Source: Streptomyces lunaelactis
GTDB lineage: Bacteria; Actinomycetota; Actinomycetes; Streptomycetales; Streptomycetaceae
Length of the DNA stretch: 64,000 bases
Assembly (NCBI RefSeq): GCF_003054555.1
Contig: NZ_CP026304.1
Location: forward strand, 620,001 to 684,000
Direction of reading: 5' to 3'
Shown: one piece after another, positions 8,732 through 17,643 of the stretch
Numbering within the stretch: position 1 is the first letter of the stretch
Layout: each line of letters opens with the position of its first letter
Position numbers and translations under genes: made by a program
Notes under the pieces: model-generated
The model's input: only the letters and a program-made list of their open reading frames with translations
Told to the model about the DNA's origin: nothing
Databases searched by the model: none

Positions 8732-10207
8732 TCAGGGGCAGTTGCCGTCGGCGACGACGTAGTGGCCGGCAGGGGATTCCTTGAGGGTGTGGGTGACAAA
8801 GGTGTTGTAGCGGCCCATGTTCTGCTGGGAGCCCTTGGCGTATGCGTAGCTGCCGTCGGTGGTGGCCCTGCCTGCCTGCACCTGGTGGTAGTTGTCGGTG
8901 GTCCAGCAGGCCGCCGCGCCGCCGGTGGTCGTGGCCGTGAGCGGGCCGGACCGGATGCCTTCGGCGCCGGCCGCGTCGCGTGCGGCGACGCTGTAGTCGT
9001 GCCCTGTCCCCGGGTTCAGCCCCGTGTCCGTGAAGGGCGCGGCCGACGGAGTGGCGATACGCGCCCCGTCCCGGTACACCGCGTAGCTCGCCGCTCCCTC
9101 AACTGCGTTCCAGTTCAAGGTGATTGAGGTGTCCGTGGCACTCGTGGCGGCGAGCCCGGCCGGGGCGGGCAGACCGCCGGGAGTGGGCGCGGAGCCGTCC
9201 AGGCCGAAGAATTCGGTGATCCAGTAGCCGGAGCAGATGGAGTCGATGAAGTTCGCGGTGCCCGTCCGGCCGCACTGCTGGGGCCCGCTGCCCGGGTCGA
9301 CCGGAGTTCCGTGGCCGATCGCGGGCACCCGGTCGACCTCGACAACGACTCTGCCATCGCCCGCCAGATACTGCTCGCGGCGCGTCTGGCCGGTCCCGAT
9401 CGTGGACGTACGGTCCGGGCTCTGGTCCACCCCGTGCACAGCGGTCCACTGGTCCCGCAGCTCGTCGGCGTTCTTCGGGACGACCGTCGGGTCGTTGTCG
9501 CCGTGCCAGACGGCCACCCGCGGCCACGGCCCGGTGTACCCGGGGTAGGCGTCGCGGACCCGTTGCGCCCAGACCGCGGGCGTACGGTCCACACCGGGGT
9601 TCATACAGGTGAAGGCTCCCGTGTCCATGGTGCAGTTGTACCCAAGCCCCGCGATCACCGCGCCCGCCTCGAAGACGTCGGGGTAGGCGGCGAGCATCAC
9701 CGCGGTCATGCCGCCTCCGGCCGACAGCCCGGTGACGTACGTACGTGCGACATCGGCGCCGTACGCGGTCTCCGCGTGGGCAACCATCTGGCGCACGGAC
9801 GCGGCCTCGCCCTGGCCGCGCTGAATGTCGGTCGCCTGGAACCAGTTGAAGCAGCTGTTGAGGTTGTTCGCGGACGTCGTCTCCGCGAAGACCAGCAGGA
9901 ATCCATGCCGGTCGGCGAACGTCGTCAGACCGGAGTTGTCGGCGTAGACCTGAGCGCTCTGGGTGCAACCGTGCAGGGCGACCACGACCGCGGGATGCGC
10001 CGGGAGGGTGGCGGGCCGGTACACGTACATGTTCAGAGCGCCGGGATTGGCGCCGAAACTGCTCACCCTCTCCAGGGGGACGGCCGCATGCGCGGCGGGC
10101 GCCGGGCCGAGCCACAGCGTGGCCGCGAGCAGAGCGAGGACCGCGCCCGTACGACCGGCGGCACGGCGAAGAAGGGTTGGCTTGGGCGGGCTTACGTGCA
10201 AGGGCAT
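8732..10207 (-). CDS. Secreted PHB-depolymerase-family esterase with fibronectin III domain
   Basis: 491 aa, ATG 10207 with GGGAGG at 7-nt spacing. The signal peptide covers ~1-41. The catalytic alpha/beta-hydrolase domain (~42-335) shows the oxyanion segment VVALHGCTQSA, nucleophile Ser162 (GLSAGGG), an acidic residue in WHGDNDPTV (~237-239) and His299 (AIGHGTP). A fibronectin type III module follows (~345-430, NWNAVEGAASYAVYRDG), and a ~55-residue Cys-bracketed C-terminal module (CWTTDNYHQVQAG to YVVADGNCP) may bind substrate. Enzymes of this family cleave polyhydroxyalkanoates, acetylxylan or feruloyl esters. The exact substrate cannot be read from sequence. It is extracellular and converges with the LuxR-type regulator gene. 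Confidence 0.88.
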   Translation of the reverse strand: MPLHVSPPKPTLLRRAAGRTGAVLALLAATLWLGPAPAAHAAVPLERVSSFGANPGALNMYVYRPATLPAHPAVVVALHGCTQSAQVYADNSGLTTFADRHGFLLVFAETTSANNLNSCFNWFQATDIQRGQGEAASVRQMVAHAETAYGADVARTYVTGLSAGGGMTAVMLAAYPDVFEAGAVIAGLGYNCTMDTGAFTCMNPGVDRTPAVWAQRVRDAYPGYTGPWPRVAVWHGDNDPTVVPKNADELRDQWTAVHGVDQSPDRTSTIGTGQTRREQYLAGDGRVVVEVDRVPAIGHGTPVDPGSGPQQCGRTGTANFIDSICSGYWITEFFGLDGSAPTPGGLPAPAGLAATSATDTSITLNWNAVEGAASYAVYRDGARIATPSAAPFTDTGLNPGTGHDYSVAARDAAGAEGIRSGPLTATTTGGAAACWTTDNYHQVQAGRATTDGSYAYAKGSQQNMGRYNTFVTHTLKESPAGHYVVADGNCP

Positions 10208-10490
10208 CCGAGACCTCCCGCAGATGTTCCGAGGTGCCGGTCACCCTAGGAACGGGAAGATCGCCGGGAAATGGTGACGCCACCCACAGCGGAGGCCGCC
10301 GACGGCGGTGTGCGCACTGTTGCCCGTGCGGCGTCGGCCTGCTAGAGGACAGCTCCTCGACGCAGCGGACACACCGAAGCCCGACAACGTGCCGACCAGG
10401 CCTGGCATCTGACGATGTGACACTGGCGGCGAATCCCCTGGTCAAAACTACGGTGCGAGATGAGGCCGTGCGCGGGTAGCGTCGGCGCTC

Positions 10491-11003
10491 ATGACGCCTC
10501 CCCGCAATCGCCCTCCTTTCGTCGCAGACGAGCGGACCCAGCTCATCGGCTGGTTCGACATGCAGCGCTCGATCATCCAGTGGAAATGCGAAGGGCTGTC
10601 CGACGTGGATGCCCACCGATCCGTCCTTCCGACCTCGCCCTGCATGACGATGGCGGGGCTCGTCTCCCACATGCGCTGGGTCGAGCACTGCTGGTTCGAG
10701 GTCCTCTTCCTGGGTCGACCGGCCGAGGGACCGCAATTCGACGACGGGCCCGAGGACGCCGACATGATGGTCGAAGGCATCCCGCTCGCACAGCTCCTCG
10801 ATGAATACGAACGGCAATGTGCCGTGTCGAACGAGATCATCGCCGCCCATTCGCTGGATGACATCGGCCGGCACCCGGACTTCGGCTCCGCCGCCGCCAC
10901 TCTGCGGTGGATGGTGATCCACATGGTCGAGGAGACCGCCCGGCACGCCGGCCACATGGACACCATTCGCGAGCTGCTCGACGGCGAAAAGGGCTACTAC
11001 TGA
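10491..11003 (+). CDS. DinB-like four-helix protein (DUF664 type)
   Basis: 170 aa from ATG 10491. The sequence carries the DinB/DUF664 pattern: an N-terminal helix with LIGWFDMQRSIIQWKCEGLS, a first metal-ligand His in GLVSHMRWVEHCWF, and a C-terminal WMVIHMVEETARHAGHMDTIREL with the paired histidines that complete the metal site. Members act as mycothiol- or bacillithiol-dependent S-transferases or are of unknown function. In actinomycetes, mycothiol is the likely thiol. It is cytoplasmic and stands alone, divergent from the esterase and convergent with the phosphatase gene. Confidence 0.85.
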   Translation: MTPPRNRPPFVADERTQLIGWFDMQRSIIQWKCEGLSDVDAHRSVLPTSPCMTMAGLVSHMRWVEHCWFEVLFLGRPAEGPQFDDGPEDADMMVEGIPLAQLLDEYERQCAVSNEIIAAHSLDDIGRHPDFGSAAATLRWMVIHMVEETARHAGHMDTIRELLDGEKGYY

Positions 11004-11016
11004 GGCGGAAGGCCAT

Positions 11017-11035
11017 GGCGACCGGACCGGTCGCC
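11017..11035. terminator. Short hairpin in the convergent gap (DinB gene / phosphatase gene)
   Basis: A perfect 8-bp inverted repeat with a 3-nt loop (arms 11017-11024 and 11028-11035) lies in the 47-bp gap between two converging genes. It could stop transcription from both sides. It is short and has no U tract, so confidence is moderate. Confidence 0.5.
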
Positions 11036-11050
11036 CTGCCCTGGAGCACG

Positions 11051-13456
11051 TCATCCGTCCGAGGGAAAGGCCTGTTCCGTCCAGATCGTCTTCCCGGACT
11101 GGGTGTAGCGCGTTCCCCAGCGGTGCACCAGTTGCGCGACGATGAACAGCCCGCGCCCGCCTTCGTCGTCCTCCGCACTGTGGCGCAGGTGCGGTGAGGT
11201 GTGGCCGGCGTCCGCGACCTCGCACAGGAGCGTGCGGTCACGGATGAGGCGCAGGTGCAGCGGCCCGCCGGCGTGCCTGACCGCGTTGGTGACCAGCTCG
11301 CTGACCACGAGCTCGGTCGAGAACGACAGCTCTTCCAGGCCCCACTTGTGAAGCTGCCCGATAGCGAGCTCCCGGGCGTGGCCCACCGCGACAGGTTCGG
11401 CGGGCAGCTCCCAGTCGGCGACCTGGCCGGCGTCGAGTTCGCGCGTACGCACGAGCAGCAGCGCGATGTCGTCGGGCGTCGTGCCGTCCGGGAGAAGTGC
11501 CGACAGAGCGCTGTCACACAGTTCTTCCAGGGACGCTCCGCGGTCGCCGAGTACCCTCCCCAGGATCTCGAGCCCCTCGTCGATATCACGGTCGCGGGCT
11601 TCGACCAGGCCGTCGGTGAAGAGGGCCACCAGGCTGCCCACCGGCAACTCGATCTCCATGGACTCGAACGGCAGGCCTCCGAGCCCCAGCGGCGGACCGG
11701 CGGGAAGCTCTGGGAAGGACAGCCGGCCGTCGGGGTCCACGATCGCCGGCGGCAGGTGGCCCGCCCGGGCCATGACACAGCGACGCGAGACCGGATCGTA
11801 GACGGCGTAAAGACACGTAGCACCGGTCGCGTCGTCCTCGTGAGGGTCGGCGAGCGCGCCGGAGGCGTCCGACTGGTCCTCCGCCGACTGGCTCACCAGA
11901 TCGTCGAGACGCGTGAGCAACTCGTCGGGGGACAAGTCCAGTTGAGCGAGCGCGCGTACGGTGGTGCGCAGCCGTCCCATGGTGGCGGCCGCCTGCAGGC
12001 CGTGGCCGACCACATCCCCGACGACGAGTCCGACCCGCGTTCCGGAGAGCGCGATGACGTCGAACCAGTCGCCGCCGACCCCTGTCACGTCGTCGGTGGG
12101 AAGGTAGCGATAGGCCACCTCGCCCGCCGATTGCTGCGGCAGGTGCTGCGGCAGCAGTTGGCGCTGCAGGGCGAGTGAGGCCATACGTTCACGTGTGAAG
12201 CGTCGGGCGTTGTCGATGCACACTGCGGTACGAGCCGCGAGCTCGTCGGCGAGTGCGACCTCGCCGTCGTCGAACGTGGTCAGCGGGGAGTCACGGAGGA
12301 ACGTGACGAGACCCAGCGTGCTGCCCCCGGCCCGCAACGGCACGACCAGGGTGTTGTCCTCGAGCACGAGACCGCCCGAGGCGAGGCTGCGGTGCTGGGG
12401 AGAGCCCGGCGGGTATGCGACAGGCGATCGCTGCGGGGACTCCCCCGGGTCGCCGCGCCCCTTTGCCGGCGCCGGCCGGGAGGCGACTCGTACGAGGTCG
12501 GTCTCTGCCGGGCGGCCGGCGCCGAGCACCTCCCCTTCCACGACTTCCTCCGCGAGGTCGACCGTAACGGTGTCGGCGAAGTCCGGGACCGCCACCTCGG
12601 TGATCTCCTCGGCAGTGACGACGACGTCCAGCACCGTGCCGATTGCGCGGCCGGCTTCGACCAGCAGGGCCAGCCGCTTCTGGGCCTCGTAGCGGTCGGT
12701 GATGTCGAATGCGTCCTCGCACACTCCGAACACATGCCCGTCGGCGTCCTGGAGCCGGTAGTAGGCGCATGACCAGAGGTGGTTCTTGCCGGGGTCGCCG
12801 GGTGGTTCCCCGTAGAAGTGCAGGTCGAGGATCGGTTCGCCGGTGTCGATTACGTGCTGCATGACGCCGGCGAGTGTCTGCGGGTACCCCTTGGTCAGGA
12901 ACCTGCCCTCGGAGTACAGCTCATCGGCGCGCATACCGCGGAACTCGGCGAACGGCCGTCCGATCTCCCGTTCGTACGCGGCGTTGCACCACGTCAGGCG
13001 CAGGTCGGTGTCGTAGATGCCCAGACCGACGGGCGACTGGGTGGCCAGCCCCTGCAGCAGGGCCAGCCGCGATTCCCACAGCCGCAGACCCTCCAGCTCC
13101 GTCACTACGAGGACACGAGCCGCCGTGCCGGTGCCGGGCGGGTCGGACACCGCAGTGGCGAGCAGCAGCTCGCGGCCGTCCCGGTGCAGGGCGACGCGGA
13201 TCTCGCTTCCGCTCAGTGGGGTGCGCCGGGCTGCGGCCGACTCGGGCTCGGCAGTGAACTCGGGGTCCTCCCGGGGCGGCAGGACCGTATCCACGTGCTT
13301 TCCGATGATCTCGTGCTGCGGGTAGCCGAGGAGATCCTCCGCCGCGCGGCTCCACCCGATGATCGTGTCCTGGGCGTCGAGCACCGCCGTGGCTGCCCTG
13401 GTGATGTCGAGCGGACCACGAAAATCGGCACTCTCCGCCGTGTTCCATGCGCTCAT
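11051..13456 (-). CDS. PAS-PAS-GAF-SpoIIE phosphatase with C-terminal HATPase (anti-sigma-type) domain
   Basis: 801 aa from ATG 13456. The start is not marked by a strong ribosome site, and upstream starts are possible. Domain order: PAS (~20-125, IGWSRAAEDLLGYPQHEI), second PAS (~140-265, SPVGLGIYDTDLRLTWCNAAYE, then VCEDAFDITDRYEAQ), GAF (~270-430), PP2C/SpoIIE phosphatase (~455-650) with GGDWFDV, GDVVGHG and LFTDGLVEA, and an RsbW-like HATPase (~680-800) with ELVVSELVTNAVRHA and GGRGLFIVAQLV. Such proteins sense a signal through PAS/GAF and then dephosphorylate anti-sigma antagonists or phosphorylate them through the kinase domain in partner-switching control. It is cytosolic, and no adjacent antagonist or sigma gene is visible. 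Confidence 0.9.
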   Translation of the reverse strand: MSAWNTAESADFRGPLDITRAATAVLDAQDTIIGWSRAAEDLLGYPQHEIIGKHVDTVLPPREDPEFTAEPESAAARRTPLSGSEIRVALHRDGRELLLATAVSDPPGTGTAARVLVVTELEGLRLWESRLALLQGLATQSPVGLGIYDTDLRLTWCNAAYEREIGRPFAEFRGMRADELYSEGRFLTKGYPQTLAGVMQHVIDTGEPILDLHFYGEPPGDPGKNHLWSCAYYRLQDADGHVFGVCEDAFDITDRYEAQKRLALLVEAGRAIGTVLDVVVTAEEITEVAVPDFADTVTVDLAEEVVEGEVLGAGRPAETDLVRVASRPAPAKGRGDPGESPQRSPVAYPPGSPQHRSLASGGLVLEDNTLVVPLRAGGSTLGLVTFLRDSPLTTFDDGEVALADELAARTAVCIDNARRFTRERMASLALQRQLLPQHLPQQSAGEVAYRYLPTDDVTGVGGDWFDVIALSGTRVGLVVGDVVGHGLQAAATMGRLRTTVRALAQLDLSPDELLTRLDDLVSQSAEDQSDASGALADPHEDDATGATCLYAVYDPVSRRCVMARAGHLPPAIVDPDGRLSFPELPAGPPLGLGGLPFESMEIELPVGSLVALFTDGLVEARDRDIDEGLEILGRVLGDRGASLEELCDSALSALLPDGTTPDDIALLLVRTRELDAGQVADWELPAEPVAVGHARELAIGQLHKWGLEELSFSTELVVSELVTNAVRHAGGPLHLRLIRDRTLLCEVADAGHTSPHLRHSAEDDEGGRGLFIVAQLVHRWGTRYTQSGKTIWTEQAFPSDG

Positions 13457-13960
13457 AGCGCCACACCAGCCCGGTTCATTGCCTCCAGAATCCGCCCTGC
13501 CCGGGGCTGGCACAACCGCAATGGCCGCATTGAGCAGCACGCGGGCCTTTTGCCCGCGTGCCACCGGGGACAGCCCCGTCCCGCCCTCGCCGGGAGGGCG
13601 GGATGCGCCGGGAGGGCTTGATGCGCAGAAGCCGACTGGGACGCACGGACGCCCGTCCATCTCGCGAGCCGGTTCTACGGCGTCGGCCGGGGCGCCGACC
13701 CGGCCCGGTGGTTCGCCCGGTCGAGCGGGAGGCCCTGGGCCCTGTCCGGCCGATCTTGCCGGGACGTGATGCTCTCCATCTGCAGGGCCAAATGGCCACC
13801 GAGCGGTCGCGTTCGCCGAGCGCGGGGCACGCACCGCCGGTCTCGACATCCCCGGCGCGTCCGTGACCGCGGCCGGATAACTCGAAAACCGTCTGCCGGC
13901 TGCTGCGCCGACCGTGAAGGATCCCGCGGCTCCCGCCGGGAACGGGAGCCGCGGGAGGTC
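13457..13960. other. 504-bp intergenic region with a possible coding remnant
   Basis: No intact gene. It holds the SDR terminator at 13922-13956. Around 13797-13880 one plus-strand frame reads HRAVAFAERGARTAGLDIPG and then soon stops, which resembles the first helix and second strand of a short-chain dehydrogenase N-terminus. The glycine-rich loop and the rest are absent, so this is at best a decayed scrap. Confidence 0.4.
13922..13956 (-). terminator. Terminator of the SDR gene
   Basis: A perfect 14-bp stem (arms 13922-13935 and 13943-13956) with a 7-nt loop, starting five bases after the SDR stop codon on the minus strand. Confidence 0.8.
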
Positions 13961-14665
13961 TCAGCCGAGAAGCTGCGGGTAGAGCGCGGAGGGGTCGGCG
14001 GCGAGCCCGGCCTTGACCTGTTGGCTGATGTCGTCGGCGAGGACTTCGTACTGTCGCGCCTCGATGCCGTCGAGAGCGGCGTGGGCGACCTTGGCAGGGT
14101 CGGCCTTGGGGGTGTCGAGGCTCGCGGCCATGTCGGTGTCCATGTACCCGACGTGCAGCGCGGTGACGAGCGTCTGCTGCTCGGCCAGTTGCACCCTCAG
14201 GGAGTTCGTGACGGACCACTCGGCCGCCTTGGCCGCGCTGTAGGCGGCGCCGGCTGGAATCACGTACCAGGAGAGCACCGACAGCACATTGAGGAGCGCG
14301 CCGCCGCCATTGCGGGCCAGGGCGGGTGCGAAGGCCCTGCTCATCGCGAGTGTGCCGAAGACGTGGGTGTCCATCTCCCGCCGGTAGTCCGCCAGGTCCC
14401 CGTCGATCACCCCGGCTCCGGTGGAGATCCCCGCGTTGTTGATCAGCAGTGTGACGTCCTGGGCCTTCTCGGCTGCGGCACGGACCGAGTCGGGGTCCGT
14501 GATGTCGAGCGCGAGCGGCACCGCGCCCGGTGTGGTGACCGTGTCCGGGTTGCGTGCGGCCGCGTAGACCTTGGCCGCCCCACGGTCGAGCAGCGCCTTG
14601 ACGAACTGCTCCCCCAGTCCGCGATTGCCCCCGGTCACCAGAGCCACTGCGCCTTCGATCTGCAT
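13961..14665 (-). CDS. Short-chain dehydrogenase/reductase (classical SDR)
   Basis: 234 aa using ATG 14665, which sits 7 nt after AGGAGG. An ATG at 14671 is too close to that site. The NAD(P)-binding loop TGGNRGLG is at 11-18, NNAG at 76-79, a serine in NVLSVLS at 129-132, and the catalytic YSAAK at 142-146, so all classical SDR residues are present. The substrate is unknown. It is divergent from the TetR gene at 14784, and two perfect operators lie between them, so it is very probably repressed by that TetR and induced by the compound it metabolises. A hairpin terminator follows directly. Confidence 0.9.
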   Translation of the reverse strand: MQIEGAVALVTGGNRGLGEQFVKALLDRGAAKVYAAARNPDTVTTPGAVPLALDITDPDSVRAAAEKAQDVTLLINNAGISTGAGVIDGDLADYRREMDTHVFGTLAMSRAFAPALARNGGGALLNVLSVLSWYVIPAGAAYSAAKAAEWSVTNSLRVQLAEQQTLVTALHVGYMDTDMAASLDTPKADPAKVAHAALDGIEARQYEVLADDISQQVKAGLAADPSALYPQLLG

Positions 14666-14712
14666 GGTCATGCCTCCTCGTCCCGCGGAGCGGGTGGTTT
14701 TCACCGACCCGG

Positions 14713-14726
14713 AAACCGATCGGTTT
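14713..14726. promoter_or_regulatory. TetR-type operator, copy 1
   Basis: Perfect 14-bp palindrome AAACCGATCGGTTT between the divergent SDR and TetR genes, 48 bases upstream of the SDR start. An identical copy lies 24 bp away centre to centre. Confidence 0.85.
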
Positions 14727-14736
14727 CAATCAGGGT

Positions 14737-14750
14737 AAACCGATCGGTTT
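14737..14750. promoter_or_regulatory. TetR-type operator, copy 2
   Basis: Second perfect AAACCGATCGGTTT palindrome, 34 bases before the TetR start codon. The 24-bp spacing is a little over two helical turns (about 2.3). The pair probably gives autorepression as well as control of the SDR gene. Confidence 0.85.
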
Positions 14751-14783
14751 TCATCTGACAACCCCCAGCGGTAACCTCAAGGC

Positions 14784-15368
14784 ATGACCACGACAGCGAC
14801 AGCCTCCACACGGGAGCGGCTGCTCGACGCCGCGGCCGAGCTCTTCTACCGCGAGGGCGTCGGCATCGGCGTCGAGGCGCTCTGCAGGACGGCCGGGGTC
14901 TCCAAGCGGTCCATGTACCAGCTGTTCGACAGCAAGGACGCGGTCCTCGCCGCCGTCCTGCAGCGGCGCGCCGCTTCGACCGAGGCGCTGCTCCTCCCCC
15001 CGGAGGACGACGGGCGGCCGCCCCGCTCGCGGATCCTGCATGTCTTCGAACAGCTGGAGGCGGCGTCGGTGAAGCCCGGCTACCGGGGCTGCCCGTTCCT
15101 CGCCACGGAGGTCGAGCTCAAGAACCCCGAGCATCCGGCGAGCCGGGTCGCCCGCGGGGCCAAGCAGTCCCTCACCGACTTCTTCCGCACGGAAGGGGAA
15201 CGCGGCGGCGCGCACGATCCCGCACTGCTGGCACGGCAGTTGACCCTGGTCTTCGACGGCGCGAGCGCTCGCGCCGGGGTCGGCGACGAGATCCTCGACG
15301 GGCTCACCACAGCGACCGTCGGCACACTCCTCGACGCGGCAGGACTGAGTGGTCCGGAAGCCCGCTGA
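14784..15368 (+). CDS. TetR-family transcriptional repressor (partner of the SDR gene)
   Basis: 194 aa, ATG 14784 with a short AAGG ribosome site. The N-terminal helix-turn-helix is typical: TRERLLDAAAELFYREG, VEALCRTAGVSKRSMYQLFDSKDAVLAAVL. The C-terminal half is a ligand-binding helical domain of the TetR_C_16/YcdC type (GYRGCPFLATEVELKNPEHP). It is divergent from the SDR gene and should bind the two palindromes at 14713-14750. The effector is probably the SDR substrate or a related molecule. Confidence 0.9.
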   Translation: MTTTATASTRERLLDAAAELFYREGVGIGVEALCRTAGVSKRSMYQLFDSKDAVLAAVLQRRAASTEALLLPPEDDGRPPRSRILHVFEQLEAASVKPGYRGCPFLATEVELKNPEHPASRVARGAKQSLTDFFRTEGERGGAHDPALLARQLTLVFDGASARAGVGDEILDGLTTATVGTLLDAAGLSGPEAR

Positions 15369-15388
15369 AGGGGGCCGGGCCACCCCCT
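15369..15388. terminator. Small hairpin between convergent TetR genes
   Basis: Six-base arms (AGGGGG 15369-15374 and CCCCCT 15383-15388) in the 18-bp gap between two converging TetR genes, overlapping the end of the second one. Weak candidate for a bidirectional terminator. Confidence 0.35.
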
Positions 15389-16037
15389 AAGCGGTGTCCG
15401 CAGGGCGCACGATGCCAAGCAGCACCTGCACAAGCTCGTCGACGACCTGATCGAGCGTCGCGTCCACCCAGCCGGCCCTCCAGTCGTGCAGCAGACCGTT
15501 CACGCTTCCGATGAAGGCCGCCGCAGCGATGCGATAGTCGCGCGGCGCCGCCTCCCCGCGCTCGGCCGCCGCTGCCGCCTCCGCGCAGATGAGATCCACC
15601 CAGCGGGAGCGGCGGGCCAGACGCTGCTCCTCCAGCCGTGCACTGACGCCGATGATCTCGACGAACGTGATGCGTATACGACGCGGGTCGCCGGTGACGT
15701 TGGCGGCATAGGCGCGGAAGGTCGCCGCGGCCCGTTCCGCGATCGGCAGCCCGTCGGCCCCTGCGAGCGCGGCCAGGGAGGCCGCCTCCGCCCAGTCGTT
15801 GACCTGCAGATGCAGAGCGGCAAGCACGTCCTCGAGGGTGCGGAACTCCTCGTAGAACTGACGGGTGGACAGTCCCGCGGCCTCACTCAGCGCCGCCACG
15901 GTCGTTGCACGGTAACCAGGGCTGTCACCGAAGAGCTGGAGCCCTGCGTCGAGGAACCGCTGACGCCGCTCGGCCTGCCGCTCCTCGGCTGACCTGCCCG
16001 CGTAACGGCCGGTCGGTTTTGCGAGCCTGCCCGCCAC
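15387..16037 (-). CDS. TetR-family transcriptional regulator
   Basis: 216 aa from GTG 16037, preceded by GAGGGAGGGG. The helix-turn-helix region reads ERRQRFLDAGLQLFGD, then TTVAALSEAAGLSTRQFYEEFRTLEDVLAAL, a standard TetR DNA-binding domain. The C-terminal ~140 residues are helical with no recognisable ligand motif. It is divergent from the beta-propeller gene at 16228 with a 190-bp gap, so that gene and itself are the likely targets. I found no clear palindromic operator in the gap. Confidence 0.88.
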   Translation of the reverse strand: MAGRLAKPTGRYAGRSAEERQAERRQRFLDAGLQLFGDSPGYRATTVAALSEAAGLSTRQFYEEFRTLEDVLAALHLQVNDWAEAASLAALAGADGLPIAERAAATFRAYAANVTGDPRRIRITFVEIIGVSARLEEQRLARRSRWVDLICAEAAAAAERGEAAPRDYRIAAAAFIGSVNGLLHDWRAGWVDATLDQVVDELVQVLLGIVRPADTA

Positions 16038-16227
16038 TGCCCCTCCCTCGTCGCTACGGCCATTTTCCCGTGTCGTGAGTCTTGTGGAGCGCCCCGGCTG
16101 TCGTTACTTTCCAGTAGCCCAATCTGAACGGGACCGTATTCAGAGTGGGAATGTCGCACAACTCGCCGCACTCCAGAGCCACTTCCGCACCACGAGCCCG
16201 GACTCGCCCCCCACGGAAGGAACAACG

Positions 16228-17526
16228 ATGTCCCTCCCCCAGCACCGTCCGCCCCTGCGCGCGCTCAGTGTTCTCGCCACAGCTCTGACCATCGCCGTCG
16301 CAGGTTCGTCAGCCGCGGCCGCCCCGCCCACCGCGCCTCGGACAACGCCCGGAAGCGCCGCACAGGGCGCCACCGCCCGCCTCAAGGAGGTGATGTTCGT
16401 GGGCAACAACTGGGACGGCACCGCCGACGTCATCGCCTCCAGCGGCGACTTCGCCAGGATCGGCCGCGTCAACGTCATCCCGGACAAGGCCGAGCGACTC
16501 GCGGAGATCTACCTCAACCCGGTCAAGCTCATCTATTTTCTCGGCATCCGCAACGGCCCCGGCGAGGGACACGACCAGTTCGTCGACGACATGTACTCCA
16601 CGCCCGACGGCTCGGCCATGGTCGTCTCCCGCCCGAGTTTCGCCGACGTCGTGTCGATCGATCTCGCCACCGGCCGGATCAACTGGCGTTTCCCCGTGTC
16701 CGGTTACCGCTCCGACCACATGGCGGTCTCCCCCGACGGCACCCGCGTCGCCGTCTCGGCCTCGACCTCCAACACCGTGCATGTGCTCGACATCCGGACC
16801 GGCAAGCAGCTCGGGTCGTTCAAGACCGGGGACAAGCCGCACGAGAACGTCTTCACCGACGGCGGCAAGTACCTGTGGAACATGTCGATCGGCGAGGTCA
16901 ACACCGCCCTCGACGCCCCCGCGTGGGACTGGACGAAGGGCGACCGCCGCATCACCGTGGTCGACGCCACCACCTTCAAGGAGGTCAAGGTCATCGACAT
17001 GCGCGAGCGGCTCGACGCCTTCGGACGCAAGGACCTGTCCGACGCGGTCCGGCCCGTCGCTTTCACACCGGACGCTTCCAAGCTCTACTTCCAGGTCTCC
17101 TTCTTCAACGGCTTCCTCGAGTACGACGTCGCCTCCGACCGGATCACCCGGGCGAAGACGCTGCCGAAGAACCCCGCGACCAGCGAGGACCGTACGACAT
17201 GGGTCAACGACTCACGCCACCACGGCATGTCGGTGAACTCCGCGGGCGACAAGCTGTGCATCGCCGGGACGATGGACGACTACGCGACGATCGTCGACCG
17301 CGCATCGCTCCAGGAAGGGCCGCTGGTGGAGGCCTCGAAGCCGTACTGGGCGACCGTCAGCGGCGACGGCACTTTCTGCGTCATCTCCGAGAGCGGCGCC
17401 GACCGCGTCACCGCGATCAGCTTCGCCACCGGCAGGAAGGTCGCCTCCGTGGCGGTCGGCGACCACCCCCAGCGCGTACGGATCGCCCATGTGGCAGCCG
17501 ACTGGAGCGGCGCTGCCGCCGACTGA
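16228..17526 (+). CDS. Secreted YncE-like beta-propeller protein
   Basis: 432 aa from ATG 16228, with GAAGG 7 nt upstream. The longer open frame from 16075 adds a non-signal-like N-terminus and is rejected. A signal peptide (~1-30) is followed by repeated blades with the propeller pattern, for example MYSTPDGSAMVVSRPSFADV, MAVSPDGTRVAVSAST, TVHVLDIRTGKQLGSFKTG and YWATVSGDGTFCVISESG. These are characteristic of YVTN/YncE-type seven-bladed propellers. No catalytic residues stand out, and family members bind DNA, metals or unknown ligands, or act as quinohemoprotein-like subunits. It is exported and possibly controlled by the divergent TetR. Confidence 0.8.
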   Translation: MSLPQHRPPLRALSVLATALTIAVAGSSAAAAPPTAPRTTPGSAAQGATARLKEVMFVGNNWDGTADVIASSGDFARIGRVNVIPDKAERLAEIYLNPVKLIYFLGIRNGPGEGHDQFVDDMYSTPDGSAMVVSRPSFADVVSIDLATGRINWRFPVSGYRSDHMAVSPDGTRVAVSASTSNTVHVLDIRTGKQLGSFKTGDKPHENVFTDGGKYLWNMSIGEVNTALDAPAWDWTKGDRRITVVDATTFKEVKVIDMRERLDAFGRKDLSDAVRPVAFTPDASKLYFQVSFFNGFLEYDVASDRITRAKTLPKNPATSEDRTTWVNDSRHHGMSVNSAGDKLCIAGTMDDYATIVDRASLQEGPLVEASKPYWATVSGDGTFCVISESGADRVTAISFATGRKVASVAVGDHPQRVRIAHVAADWSGAAAD

Positions 17527-17539
17527 TCGCGCGCGATCA
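17524..17539. other. Perfect 16-bp palindrome overlapping the propeller-gene stop codon
   Basis: TGATCGCGCGCGATCA includes the TGA stop codon of the beta-propeller gene. It could fold as a short terminator stem with no spare loop, or act as a protein-binding site for the downstream membrane-protein gene. Confidence 0.4.
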
Positions 17540-17643
17540 CGAGACCCGGCGGGGCGCCTCGCCGTCACCGACGGGCGTGAGTTAACTGGGGCAGAAGGCC
17601 GGATCCGGGCATTCGGTACGCCGGCGCTTCCCCGAGGAGAGTC

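Noticed and set aside
13788..13880. Short plus-strand frame resembling an SDR N-terminus (AVAFAERGARTAGLDIPG)
   Set aside because: Only about 30 codons, no glycine-rich loop, no start or ribosome site. Too short to call a pseudogene with confidence.
15387..16227. Operator for the TetR protein in its divergent gap with the beta-propeller gene
   Set aside because: The gap (16038-16227) was scanned for palindromes of at least 6-bp arms and none stood out.
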